Notes: generated by a model from the letters alone, not told the origin. DNA of 26,203 nt from RGUW01 sp040399325 (GCA_040399325.1 JBBASJ010000031.1:1-26203), one strand, 5' to 3'. Counted from the first letter of the stretch, positions 7,487 through 15,084 are shown. Numbers and translations: made by a program.

Positions 7487-8513
7487 GCACGAAATGGGGG
7501 TCGGGTGGCAGCTCGCCCTCCTCGTGGAAGCTGGGATCGAGCGGATCGGGGGCGCTGTATTTCTTGGCCTCCTTCCAATCGGCCGAGAAGGTGGAGACCA
7601 GACGGTTGACCACATCGGGGGCGTCGGACTCGATGCCCAGCTCGCGGCGCACATCAAAGGCACTGCGGTCGATGTTCATCGAACCGGTCTGGGCATAGGC
7701 CCCGTCGACCAGGATCAGCTTGCAGTGCAGCTTGAGATGCTTCTGCCGCTTCACCTTGACCCCGAAGCGCTCCATGATGCGCAGCGAGGAGAAAGTGTCA
7801 TAGATGTCCCAATCCGAGATGCCGTGCTTGCCCCCGCACAGCAGGCGCACCTTCACACCACGCTCGCGGGCGGCAATGATGCGCTCCAGCATCACCGCAT
7901 CAACGAATTTCGGGTGCTGGATCCAGAGGGTGCTCTGGGCGAGATCCATGATCCGGGCCATCTGACCGCGGCTGTGGGCACTGCTCCAGACCAGCCCCAC
8001 GTGCAGATCGGGGGCAAAGAACTGGCGGCTCCAGTCGGCTTCGAAGCCGGCAATGACCTGATCGATCACCGGTTGCGCACGGCTGAGGATCCCGTAATCG
8101 CGGGTCTGGGTGAAGTACTTATCGGACAGGTTGAAACTGGCGATCAGAGCAGCGCTCTGATCGATCACCATCGACTTCTCGTGGGTGACCGGGAAGGCCT
8201 CGGAGGTCCAGGCCACCTCGATGCCCCAGCCCTGCAGCAGGGCATAGGCGTCATCGTTCCAGCGGTCACCGCCCGAGGTGTGGGGATTGAGCATCACCCG
8301 CACCCGCACCCCGCGCTGGTGGGCCCGCAGCAGGGCCTGCTCGATGGCCTCGCTCTGCAGCTTGAACTGCTTGAGGCGCAGCTCGGTGCTGGCCTGATCA
8401 ATCAGGGCGACCACGGCAGCGGCGCCGTCATCGGGCATGACCAGCAGCTCCTGGTGCTGGTGCCGGTGGCTGGAAGCGGCGGGTGAATCCTCAAGCACGG
8501 GTGTGGATGCCAC
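7479..8513 (-). CDS. Phospholipase D-like (double HKD) protein
   Basis: Member of the phospholipase D superfamily with two HKD active-site motifs in one chain. With a GTG start at 8513 it has 344 residues; the motifs are HEKSMVID (His111, Lys113, Asp118), followed by ASFNLSDKYF, and HCKLILVD (His263, Lys265, Asp270), followed by TGSMNIDRSAF. No membrane segment or signal peptide is obvious, unlike typical cardiolipin synthases. The substrate (phospholipid, nucleic acid or other phosphodiester) cannot be decided. Start choice: GTG 8498 is also possible, while ATG 8438 would cut the first beta strand (ELLVMPDD). Codons further upstream lie inside minD and are rejected. It is first gene of the block that ends with the two chromate-transporter halves, divergent from minD with 78 bp between. 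Confidence 0.82.
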   Translation of the reverse strand: MASTPVLEDSPAASSHRHQHQELLVMPDDGAAAVVALIDQASTELRLKQFKLQSEAIEQALLRAHQRGVRVRVMLNPHTSGGDRWNDDAYALLQGWGIEVAWTSEAFPVTHEKSMVIDQSAALIASFNLSDKYFTQTRDYGILSRAQPVIDQVIAGFEADWSRQFFAPDLHVGLVWSSAHSRGQMARIMDLAQSTLWIQHPKFVDAVMLERIIAARERGVKVRLLCGGKHGISDWDIYDTFSSLRIMERFGVKVKRQKHLKLHCKLILVDGAYAQTGSMNIDRSAFDVRRELGIESDAPDVVNRLVSTFSADWKEAKKYSAPDPLDPSFHEEGELPPDPHFVHD

Positions 8514-8591
8514 CTTGTCTGATCCGGGTGCTGACAGTTTTAACCCCAGAGCGAGATTTCGCCTTAACCTCAGGCCGCCTGAACACCGACC

Positions 8592-9407
8592 GTGGCCGCC
8601 GAGACCCGCTACATCCTGATCTGCTCTGGCAAGGGAGGCGTCGGCAAGACCACCCTGACCGCCAACCTGGGCATCGCCCTGGCCAAGCAGGGGGTGCGCA
8701 CCGCCGTGCTGGATGCCGACTTCGGCCTGCGCAACCTCGACCTGCTGCTGGGCCTGGAGAACCGCATCGTCTACACGGCCCAGGAGGTGCTGGCCGAGAC
8801 CTGCCGGCTTGAGCAGGCCCTGGTCAAGCACAAACAGCAACCGAACCTGGCGCTGCTGCCGGCCGGCAACCCGCGCATGCTCGAGTGGCTCACCCCCGAT
8901 GACATGAAGGCGATCGCCGCGATGCTGGGCGATCTGTTTGAAGTCGTCCTGATCGACTGCCCCGCCGGAATCGAAGACGGCTTCAAGAACGCCGTTGCCG
9001 CAGCCCGTGAAGCGATCGTGATCACCACCCCCGAGGTGTCGGCCGTGCGCGACGCCGACCGGGTGATCGGTCTGCTCAATACCGAGGGCATCAGTCCGAT
9101 TCAGCTGGTGCTGAACCGGGTGCGGCCCAAGATGATGGCCAACCAGGACATGCTGGCCGTGAGCGATGTCACCGACATCCTGGCGCTGCCGTTGCTGGGC
9201 CTGGTGGTTGAAGACGAACAGGTGATCGTCTCCACCAACCGCGGTGAACCGCTCACCCTCAACGGATCCAATTCACCGGCCGCGCAGGCCTACACCAACG
9301 TGGCCCGGCGGCTGCGGGGTGATGACGTGCCGATCGTCGATCCGAGCCAGGAGCGCCAGGGCCTGAGGGCCAAGATCAGCCGCCTGATGAACACCAAGAT
9401 CTTCTGA
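8592..9407 (+). CDS. minD: Septum site-determining ATPase MinD
   Basis: Membrane-associated ATPase of the ParA/MinD family that carries MinC and is regulated by MinE to place the division site. The protein is 271 residues, family length. The deviant Walker A is clear (SGKGGVGKTTLTANLG, signature Lys14 and Lys19), as are DADFGLRNLDLLLGLENR and VVLIDCPAGIEDGF (Walker B region). The C-terminus ends in a basic amphipathic stretch (GLRAKISRLMNTKIF) that in the family binds the membrane. The start is GTG 8592. The gene is divergent from the PLD gene, so it must have its own promoter in the 78-bp gap and can no longer depend on read-through from minC. Its stop overlaps minE (TGATG). Confidence 0.97.
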   Translation: MAAETRYILICSGKGGVGKTTLTANLGIALAKQGVRTAVLDADFGLRNLDLLLGLENRIVYTAQEVLAETCRLEQALVKHKQQPNLALLPAGNPRMLEWLTPDDMKAIAAMLGDLFEVVLIDCPAGIEDGFKNAVAAAREAIVITTPEVSAVRDADRVIGLLNTEGISPIQLVLNRVRPKMMANQDMLAVSDVTDILALPLLGLVVEDEQVIVSTNRGEPLTLNGSNSPAAQAYTNVARRLRGDDVPIVDPSQERQGLRAKISRLMNTKIF

Positions 9408-9706
9408 TGTCACTGACCCTGCGCGACGCCATCAACCGGCTGCTGGGGCGCCAGCCCGCCAGCGCCAGCACCGCCAAGCAGCGGCTGCAGCTGGTGCTAG
9501 CCCACGACCGCAGCGACCTCAACCCCGAACTGCTGCAGCAGATGCGCCGCGAGATTCTCGAAGTGGTGAGCCGCTATGTGGAGCTCGACCTCGACGAGGG
9601 CGATGTGAGCCTGGCCACCGAAGACCGGGTCACCGCGCTGGTGGCCAACCTGCCGATCAAGCGCGCCCGCGATGTGGTGCTGCCCGCCTCGGCTGCCGGG
9701 GCTTAG
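9407..9706 (+). CDS. minE: Cell division topological specificity factor MinE
   Basis: Small protein that stimulates MinD ATPase and drives redistribution of MinCD. At 99 residues it has the usual length. Family blocks visible are AKQRLQLVLAHDRSDLNPEL (the MinD-contact helix and strand, residues 22-42) and MRREILEVVSRYVELDLDEG (44-63, topological-specificity domain). ATG 9407 overlaps the minD stop by one base. A hairpin about 33 bp after its stop may end the unit. Confidence 0.96.
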   Translation: MSLTLRDAINRLLGRQPASASTAKQRLQLVLAHDRSDLNPELLQQMRREILEVVSRYVELDLDEGDVSLATEDRVTALVANLPIKRARDVVLPASAAGA

Positions 9707-9738
9707 CGACCTGGAAACACCCTGAGCCTGGACCGTGG

Positions 9739-9754
9739 GAACCCTGGAGGGTTC
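9739..9754 (+). terminator. Possible weak terminator after minE
   Basis: A perfect 6-bp stem, GAACCC at 9739-9744 and GGGTTC at 9749-9754, has a 4-nt loop. The sequence after it (TCTGCTTC) is only moderately T-rich, so termination would be weak. It lies between the minE stop and the small HTH gene. Confidence 0.35.
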
Positions 9755-9771
9755 TCTGCTTCAAGGTCTCC

Positions 9772-9987
9772 ATGGCCTGCATCACCCGGTTGATGACGAT
9801 CAGCCCTGCCGAGCAACGGGTGCTGGCGCTGCTGCTGCAGGGCGGCAGCAACCGCTGGATCGCCGCCCAGTTGCGCCTGAGCCCGCGCACGGTTGAAAGC
9901 CACATCGGCGCCATGCTCGACAAAAGTGGTTGCCGCAACCGCAGCCAGCTGCTGCTGTGGGGGCTGGGTAGGCCGTGGCTGAATTGA
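9772..9987 (+). CDS. Small LuxR-type HTH DNA-binding protein
   Basis: A 71-residue protein that is almost entirely a LuxR/GerE helix-turn-helix domain: SPAEQRVLALLLQGGSNRWI, then AAQLRLSPRTVESHIGAMLD, then KSGCRNRSQLLLWGLG. The pattern is the family's second and third helices (IA..L..S..TV..H), so DNA binding is expected. There is no receiver or sensor domain, so it is either a stand-alone regulator or a remnant of a longer one. An internal ATG at 9793 (MTISPAEQRV) is also a possible start. It has the same direction as minDE, 65 bp after minE. Its targets are unknown. Confidence 0.75.
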   Translation: MACITRLMTISPAEQRVLALLLQGGSNRWIAAQLRLSPRTVESHIGAMLDKSGCRNRSQLLLWGLGRPWLN

Positions 9988-10362
9988 CCGTTGCCTGGCG
10001 GCTGATCTGCTGAGTCAGGTGACCATGCGACCGTTGGGCACGACACGCAGCTGACCGGCGCTGATCGCTGCGGGAGCCGCGATCGAGATGGCCGCCAGGC
10101 AGACGTGAACATCGCGCCGATCAACCGTGGCCTTGACCGCACGGGGTTGACCGTTGTGATCCAGGGCTATGGCAACAGGCTCGTGGCGGGCTTGGCGCTC
10201 GCAGATGGCTCGGGCAGAGCCGATGCCAGCATGGTCACCACCAACAATCCAACAGCCGGGAAGCGCCACAAACAGCTGCGGCAACTGCGCGCAACCAAAG
10301 AGACGCCATTCACCAACCAAGGCGGAGGTGATTCCGCCCCTGTCCCGGTAAAGTCAAGTGGT
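9988..10362. other. Intergenic stretch before tRNA-Thr, no certain gene
   Basis: No gene is recognised. One minus-strand frame (10320 down to 10015, TTG start, 101 codons; contains LPGCWIVGGDHAGIGSA) could be a real small protein or a decayed one, but it matches no family I know and has no clear ribosome-binding site. A plus-strand frame here runs into the tRNA and is not credible. Confidence 0.3.
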
Positions 10363-10434
10363 GCCGGCTTAGCTCAGCGGTAGAGCAGCGCTTTTGTAAA
10401 GCGAAGGCCATCGGTTCAAATCCGTTAGCCGGCT
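10363..10434 (+). tRNA. tRNA-Thr (anticodon UGU)
   Basis: A 72-nt cloverleaf. The acceptor stem GCCGGCT pairs perfectly with AGCCGGC (10427-10433), discriminator T. The D arm is GCTC AGCGGTA GAGC. The anticodon loop TTTGTAA (10393-10399) gives TGT, so threonine (ACA). The T loop TTCAAAT is canonical. The anticodon stem has one outer G/A mismatch and the T stem one T/T mismatch. The CCA end is not encoded. It is the last secure feature before the lower-G+C amylase gene. Confidence 0.93.
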
Positions 10435-10792
10435 TCATGGTGAGCGCGAGACTCGGCGAGGCAGACGCGAGGCAGGCAGACCTTGAAGGTCCTAGGCATG
10501 GCTGGGCCGGCTCTTGTGGCTGATGACATGGCATCAGCCACGAGGGGGCAGCGCCTGGGCTACCAGGGTCAGAGCATCGACCACACCCAGCGGAGATTGG
10601 GCAAACCAGCAGATCGAGCCCTCGCCACGCCAGCCCGGAACCAGCCACTGGGCCGTCCTGAAGAGCGGCTATGGCATCACGCAGGCGTCCTGAAAGGCTG
10701 CATGGAAGCCACCGCCCTGGAGACGACTCACTGCCTTGGTTGCAACACATGTCGCGCAGCGGCATTGACCTCAGTGGACAACCGCGTTTCCG
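10435..10792. other. Intergenic stretch after tRNA-Thr with long hairpin
   Basis: About 360 bases with no recognised gene. Open frames on both strands (plus 10483-10800; minus 10765-10310, which runs through the tRNA) show no family features. The notable element is the hairpin at 10511-10546, listed separately. This may be a remnant of a lost gene, or untranslated sequence leading to the amylase operon. Confidence 0.4.
10511..10546. repeat. Long inverted repeat (15-bp stem, 6-nt loop)
   Basis: GTGGCTGATG at 10516-10525 pairs perfectly with CATCAGCCAC at 10532-10541 around the loop ACATGG. In RNA the stem extends five more pairs outward (two of them G-U) to 10511 and 10546. No T-run follows on either strand, so it is not a standard terminator. 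It could be a structured RNA, an mRNA-end stabiliser or a repeat-family copy. Confidence 0.7.
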
Positions 10793-10825
10793 TTGCCTAG
10801 GGTTGAAGAAATTATCAATCTGATC

Positions 10826-12676
10826 ATGGCATCAGGCTGCCAAATCGAGAAGCTGGAAACCACCTATTTCGAGAATCCGGTTGATTTTCGTCACGAGGTC
10901 ATTTACTTCATCATCATTGATCGCTTCTACGATGGCCACAGCGATCAAGACCGGCGGGGCGAAGGCTCCGAGCTGGAAGACAGCAAAGGCCTTTACGACA
11001 AAACACGTCAGGATTGGGGCAAATACTGGGGCGGCAATCTCCAGGGAGTCATCAACAAAATCGATTATCTTAAACAACTTGGTGTCACCGCACTATGGCT
11101 GTCACCGCTGTTTGAGCAGGTCAGCGATCTCCAGTTCAGCAGAGCACCGATGCACGGCTACTGGACGCGTGATTTCAAGCGCATCAATCCGCGTTTTCTC
11201 AAGGTCGGAGAGTCCACCAGCATCTCCGAATCAGACACCCTCAAAGCACTGGTTAAAGCGTGTCACAACGTCGGCATCAAGGTTGTGCTCGACATCGTCT
11301 GCAACCACAGCTCACCCGACATCAACGGCAGCAAAGGCGTGGTCCTTGACGACGGCACGCACCTCGCCGACTACCACCGCGACGACAAGGATTTTTACTA
11401 CCACAACGGCGAGATCACTGACTGGGAAGACGAGTATCAGCTGATTCACTGCGAAATGATGGGTCTGGCCACATTCAACGAGAAAAATATTGAGTATCGA
11501 AATTACATCAAGGCCGCCATCAAAGACTGGCTCGACGCAGGTATCGATGCGCTCAGGGTTGACACGCTGAAGCACATGCCGATCTGGTTCTGGCAGGAAT
11601 TCAGCACAGAGATGAAGAACCACAAGCCGGGGCTCTTCATGTTTGGCGAATACGGCTTCAGCAAGCCCTGGGAGCAACGATCAGTCGAATACGCCAACAA
11701 CATCGGGATGTCTATTCTTGATTTTGGCCTCTGCGATGGGATCCGCTTCTGCATGTCAGGCAGAGAACCTGGAGGCTTCTACCAGATCGAAAAGGTTCTG
11801 GCCTATGACCGCGTCTACCACCGCGCCAATGAACTGGTGACGTTCATTGACAACCATGACATGCCGCGCTTTCTGTCGATCGTTTCCGACAAGCGCCTGC
11901 TCGACCTCGCCCTTGTACTTCTGCTCACCCTGCGAGGCGTTCCCTGCCTCTTCTATGGCACAGAGCAATACCTTTACAACAACACTGATGGCGGCCAGGA
12001 TCCCTACAACCGGCCCATGATGGAGAGCTGGGACACCGCATCACAACCCTTCCAACTGGTGAAAACATTGTTGCGCCTGCGCGAGAACAACCAGGCGCTC
12101 GCTTACGGCTCCCATAACACCGCCTGGGTCAACGAAGACTTCTACCTCTACACCAGAAACTACCGGGACAGCGCGGTCATGGTGATGGTCAACAAGAGTG
12201 ACCACGACCATATCGTCAATGCCGAAGCCATTCGCATGCCCGATGGCGACCATGTCTGCCATCTCACAGGCCGTACGGTCAGCCTCAACAACGGACGTCT
12301 GCAGGGGTTGGGCGTACCGGCCAAAACGGCCATGGTCATCAGCGTTGCGGGCCAGCCCGTGCGGGGCGATGTGGTGGCGGTGTTTCAACTCAACGGCTTT
12401 GAGACGAAACCAGGCCAGTCATTGGCGATTGTGGGCTCATGCGATGAGCTCGGGAACTGGCACCACGACCAGGCCTATGGCATGGAGTACGTGAACCAGA
12501 ACACCTGGATTGCCTCGGTTGCCTTCGATCACGACGCAGCACGGTTGGTGAACTTCAAATTCCTGGTGAAGCAGCAGGGAGCAGAACCGATCATCGAATA
12601 CGTGATCAACCGCAAACTGCTGCTTCCCGAACAAGGAACGATCGCCGTTGACTGCTTCTGGAATGCCGCAGCCTGA
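10826..12676 (+). CDS. GH13 alpha-amylase/CGTase-like enzyme with C-terminal CBM20
   Basis: Alpha-glucan-acting enzyme of family GH13, 616 residues from ATG 10826; an in-frame TTG at 10793 would add 11. The four GH13 regions are intact: DIVCNH, GIDALRVDTLKHM (nucleophile Asp246), MFGEYGF (acid/base Glu275) and FIDNHDMPRF (Asp345). The B-domain stretch YYHNGEITDWEDEYQ resembles cyclodextrin glucanotransferases and maltogenic amylases. A C domain is followed by a starch-binding CBM20 (about residues 517-613; IVGSCDELGNW, FKFLVKQQG, NRKL). The D domain of true CGTases is missing. No signal peptide is seen, so it should act inside the cell, probably on glycogen or maltodextrins. Base composition is much lower in G+C than its neighbours (26 of 60 at 11041-11100), suggesting transfer. 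Its stop overlaps the next GH13 gene (TGATG). Reaction type, hydrolysis or transglycosylation, is open. Confidence 0.88.
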   Translation: MASGCQIEKLETTYFENPVDFRHEVIYFIIIDRFYDGHSDQDRRGEGSELEDSKGLYDKTRQDWGKYWGGNLQGVINKIDYLKQLGVTALWLSPLFEQVSDLQFSRAPMHGYWTRDFKRINPRFLKVGESTSISESDTLKALVKACHNVGIKVVLDIVCNHSSPDINGSKGVVLDDGTHLADYHRDDKDFYYHNGEITDWEDEYQLIHCEMMGLATFNEKNIEYRNYIKAAIKDWLDAGIDALRVDTLKHMPIWFWQEFSTEMKNHKPGLFMFGEYGFSKPWEQRSVEYANNIGMSILDFGLCDGIRFCMSGREPGGFYQIEKVLAYDRVYHRANELVTFIDNHDMPRFLSIVSDKRLLDLALVLLLTLRGVPCLFYGTEQYLYNNTDGGQDPYNRPMMESWDTASQPFQLVKTLLRLRENNQALAYGSHNTAWVNEDFYLYTRNYRDSAVMVMVNKSDHDHIVNAEAIRMPDGDHVCHLTGRTVSLNNGRLQGLGVPAKTAMVISVAGQPVRGDVVAVFQLNGFETKPGQSLAIVGSCDELGNWHHDQAYGMEYVNQNTWIASVAFDHDAARLVNFKFLVKQQGAEPIIEYVINRKLLLPEQGTIAVDCFWNAAA

Positions 12677-14193
12677 TGACCACCGGGGCCCTCGCGCTGC
12701 CACCCCGGTGGGCAAGCCGGGCCGTCGTCTATCAGATCTTTCCTGATCGCTTTCGCCGGGGAGCCGGTGCAACGGTCAATCCCCTGGGATCCAATCGCGT
12801 TGACCCCTGGGGGTCGCCACCCAGCGCCAGAGGCTTCCAGGGCGGGGATCTGCAAGGGGTCATCGACGCCCTGGATCACCTGCAGGATCTGGGGGTGACA
12901 TGCCTGTCGCTGAATCCGATCTTCAGCTCGGCCGCCAACCACCGCTACCACACCTACGACTACCTGCAGGTAGACCCGCTGTTGGGCGGCAACAGCGCCT
13001 TTGACGCCCTGGTGAGCGCGCTGAAGCGCCGTGGCATGCGGTTGGTGCTCGATGGGGTGTTCAACCACTGCGGACGGGGGTTCTGGGCCTTTCATCACCT
13101 GCTGGAAAACGGGGCCAGCTCTCCCTATGCCGACTGGTTCACCGTCGACGACTGGCCGTTGAACCCCTACCCCAGGCCCTCGGCCCGGGGTGCCGCCCGC
13201 CGGGCCGGGTACCACTGCTGGTGGAACGACGCCGCCCTGCCCAAGTTCAACCATGCCAACCCTGCGGTGCGCGACTACCTGCTGGCGGTGGGCGAGCACT
13301 GGCTGCAACGGGGCATCGACGGCTGGCGGCTCGACGTGGCCGACGAGGTGCCAGGCGACTTCTGGGTGCAGTTCCGACGGCGCATCAGGGAGGCCAATTC
13401 AGAGGCCTGGATCATCGGCGAGGTCTGGGGCGATGCCCGCCCCTGGTTGCAGGGCGACCAGTTTGACGGGGTGATGAACTACCGCTTCGCATGGAGCACC
13501 CTCGGCTGGGTTGCCGATGGCCAGCTGAAACCGGGCCATGGTCGCCGTTCGATGCCCTACGGCAACTGCGATGGCCTCAGCTACACGCAGGTGCTGCAGG
13601 AGACCCTGGACTGGTACAGCGAGGCTGTGAATCTGGCCCAGCTCAACCTGCTCGACAGCCACGATGTGCCGCGGGCGCTGCACATGCTGCAGGGCGATGT
13701 GAAGGCCCTGCAGCTGGCACTCGTGCTGCTGTTTTGCCTGCCGGGTGCGCCCTGCCTCTATTACGGCACCGAAGTGGGGTTGCACGGTGGTGAAGAGCCC
13801 GCCTGCCGCGAGGCCTTTCCGTGGGATGGGCCCGCGGACTGGAGGGTCGACCTGCGGGCGTTCATCGCCAGTCTGGCGGCGCTGCGACACAGCCACGAGG
13901 CCCTGTGCAGCGGCACGCTGCAGCTGGCGGTGCTACCTGGCGGCGAGGGCGATCAGGGACTGCTGCTGCAGCGCCAAGTTCATGGCTCGGCGATCCAGTC
14001 ATCGATCACCGCCGTGATCAACCGCAGCCGCCGCGCGCCACTGCGGCTTGATCACCCCCAGCTCGGGCAGAGCCTGCCCGGCGACGACACCTGGACGGTG
14101 CTGTGGCCGCCCGAACTCGGCAAAGGACCGCTGCCGCAGCAGCTCGCGCCCCAGTCGGCCGTGGTGCTGCAGCGGCGACCAGCTCAGCCGTAG
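12676..14193 (+). CDS. GH13 neopullulanase/cyclomaltodextrinase-like glycosidase
   Basis: Second GH13 enzyme, 505 residues, probably hydrolysing maltodextrins, cyclodextrins or branched glucan pieces in the cytoplasm. GH13 regions are LVLDGVFNHCG, GIDGWRLDVADEVP (nucleophile Asp220), WIIGEVWGDARPW (acid/base Glu249) and LLDSHDVPRAL (Asp330). The start AVVYQIFPDRFRRG and the motif FQGGDLQGVIDALDHLQDLG are typical of neopullulanase/cyclomaltodextrinase subfamilies. However, the N-terminal CBM34 domain usual in that group is absent, since the catalytic barrel begins at about residue 15. High G+C (46 of 60 at 13141-13200) contrasts with the gene just upstream. ATG 12676 shares its A with the upstream stop, so the two glucan enzymes are coupled. 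Its 3' end overlaps the convergent lysozyme gene by 10 bp. Confidence 0.88.
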   Translation: MTTGALALPPRWASRAVVYQIFPDRFRRGAGATVNPLGSNRVDPWGSPPSARGFQGGDLQGVIDALDHLQDLGVTCLSLNPIFSSAANHRYHTYDYLQVDPLLGGNSAFDALVSALKRRGMRLVLDGVFNHCGRGFWAFHHLLENGASSPYADWFTVDDWPLNPYPRPSARGAARRAGYHCWWNDAALPKFNHANPAVRDYLLAVGEHWLQRGIDGWRLDVADEVPGDFWVQFRRRIREANSEAWIIGEVWGDARPWLQGDQFDGVMNYRFAWSTLGWVADGQLKPGHGRRSMPYGNCDGLSYTQVLQETLDWYSEAVNLAQLNLLDSHDVPRALHMLQGDVKALQLALVLLFCLPGAPCLYYGTEVGLHGGEEPACREAFPWDGPADWRVDLRAFIASLAALRHSHEALCSGTLQLAVLPGGEGDQGLLLQRQVHGSAIQSSITAVINRSRRAPLRLDHPQLGQSLPGDDTWTVLWPPELGKGPLPQQLAPQSAVVLQRRPAQP

Positions 14194-15008
14194 CGCCCCC
14201 TGAGAAACAGATCGACCTCGGCAGCACGGCGGCGCACCAGCCCGGGCAGCTCACGGCCGTCGCCCCGGCTCCAGCGGGGCAGCTCGGCGGCGATCACCTG
14301 CAAGGGGTCTTCGCCAGCCAGCAGTCTGCGGCGCAGGCTTGAACGCTGCAGGGCGCCCACACCCACGTTGTACGTGAAGCTGATCAGGGCCGCCTGCTGC
14401 TCGGCGCTGTAGCTGCGGGCCGGCGGAATCGCCGCCAGCAATGCGGGGGCATAACGGTCGGCGATCGCATCCGCCAGCATCCGCTCCGCCTGCTCGCGGC
14501 TGATGCGGTCACCCAGCTGCACCGGCTGGCCATCGGCATAACGAATCGTGCCATAACCGATCGTGGCGATACCCACCGGGTCGAGATAGGCCTCGAGGGC
14601 GAGGCCCTCAAAGGCCCGGATCAGCGGCAGGGCATGGTCCTTCCAGCCGGGCCGCAGGCCATCGGCCTGGGCCCTTGGCCAGGCCACAAAGGGGCCCGCT
14701 CCCCCCAGGGACGCAGAATCCAGGCTGGGCAGGGCATGGCCACTGCCAAAAGCTCCCGCCAGCAGCGCCAGCGCCAGGGGCACCGAGCCGCGGCCACCGG
14801 CACATTCATCGAGCCAGCCATCGTCGAGATCCTGCCGATCATCGGGATCATCAATGAGAGCGAAGAAGCGATCACCGGCACCACGGCTGACGCATTCGGC
14901 CAACAGCTGGGCATAGTGCTCATCGTCGGTGATGCGATCGATCAGGCGATTGAGAAACGCCAGCGAAGGATCCTGGTCCTGGCCTTGTTGGGTGGTTCTG
15001 CTGAGCAT
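14184..15008 (-). CDS. GH24 lysozyme with acidic double-glycine leader-like N-terminus
   Basis: Muramidase of phage-lysozyme family GH24, cleaving the MurNAc-GlcNAc bond of peptidoglycan. From ATG 15008 it has 274 residues. The catalytic domain spans about residues 125-270. Glu134 (IRAFEGLALEAYLDPVGIAT), Asp143 and Thr149 stand at exactly the E-x8-D-x5-T spacing of T4 lysozyme, and ELPGLVRRRAAEVDLFL closes the domain. Residues 1-72 are a separate, acidic, probably helical segment (17 Asp/Glu, 6 Arg) ending LDDGWLDECAGG. This has Leu at -12 and -7 and Gly-Gly at -2/-1, like leaders cut by C39 peptidases. A hydrophobic stretch follows (PLALALLAGAFGSG). The gene is divergent from an NHLP exporter that contains a C39 peptidase, so it may be that system's cargo (inference). 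A GTG at 15074 is an alternative start. It could instead be a prophage-derived or housekeeping hydrolase. Confidence 0.88.
   Translation of the reverse strand: MLSRTTQQGQDQDPSLAFLNRLIDRITDDEHYAQLLAECVSRGAGDRFFALIDDPDDRQDLDDGWLDECAGGRGSVPLALALLAGAFGSGHALPSLDSASLGGAGPFVAWPRAQADGLRPGWKDHALPLIRAFEGLALEAYLDPVGIATIGYGTIRYADGQPVQLGDRISREQAERMLADAIADRYAPALLAAIPPARSYSAEQQAALISFTYNVGVGALQRSSLRRRLLAGEDPLQVIAAELPRWSRGDGRELPGLVRRRAAEVDLFLRGRYG
14793..15008 (-). other. Putative NHLP/double-glycine leader region of the lysozyme
   Basis: This covers codons 1-72 of the lysozyme. Features resembling NHLP leaders are a D-x2-[FY]-x3-L block (DDEHYAQLL, residues 28-36), strong acidity, and the terminal LDDGWLDECAGG. 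The usual ending in the family is of the form L-S-D-E-E-L-x-x-V-x-G-G. The -4 residue is Cys here rather than an aliphatic residue. Cleavage after Gly72 would release a protein of about 202 residues containing the entire GH24 domain. No experimental support can be drawn from the sequence. Confidence 0.5.
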
Positions 15009-15084
15009 GGGCTTGTCAAAACATGCTTCTTCTGGCCTAAACGACGACACCAATCGAACCCCGGTAAATCTCACAAAGTCTTCA

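Noticed and set aside
8514..8840. N-terminal extension of the PLD-like protein
   Set aside because: This part lies antisense to the start of minD; the recognisable PLD fold begins after the GTG at 8513.
10105..10383. Plus-strand open frame of 92 codons
   Set aside because: It runs into the tRNA-Thr gene and takes its stop from inside it; no family features.
10310..10765. Minus-strand open frame of 151 codons
   Set aside because: It reads straight through the tRNA-Thr on the opposite strand, and its sequence resembles no family.
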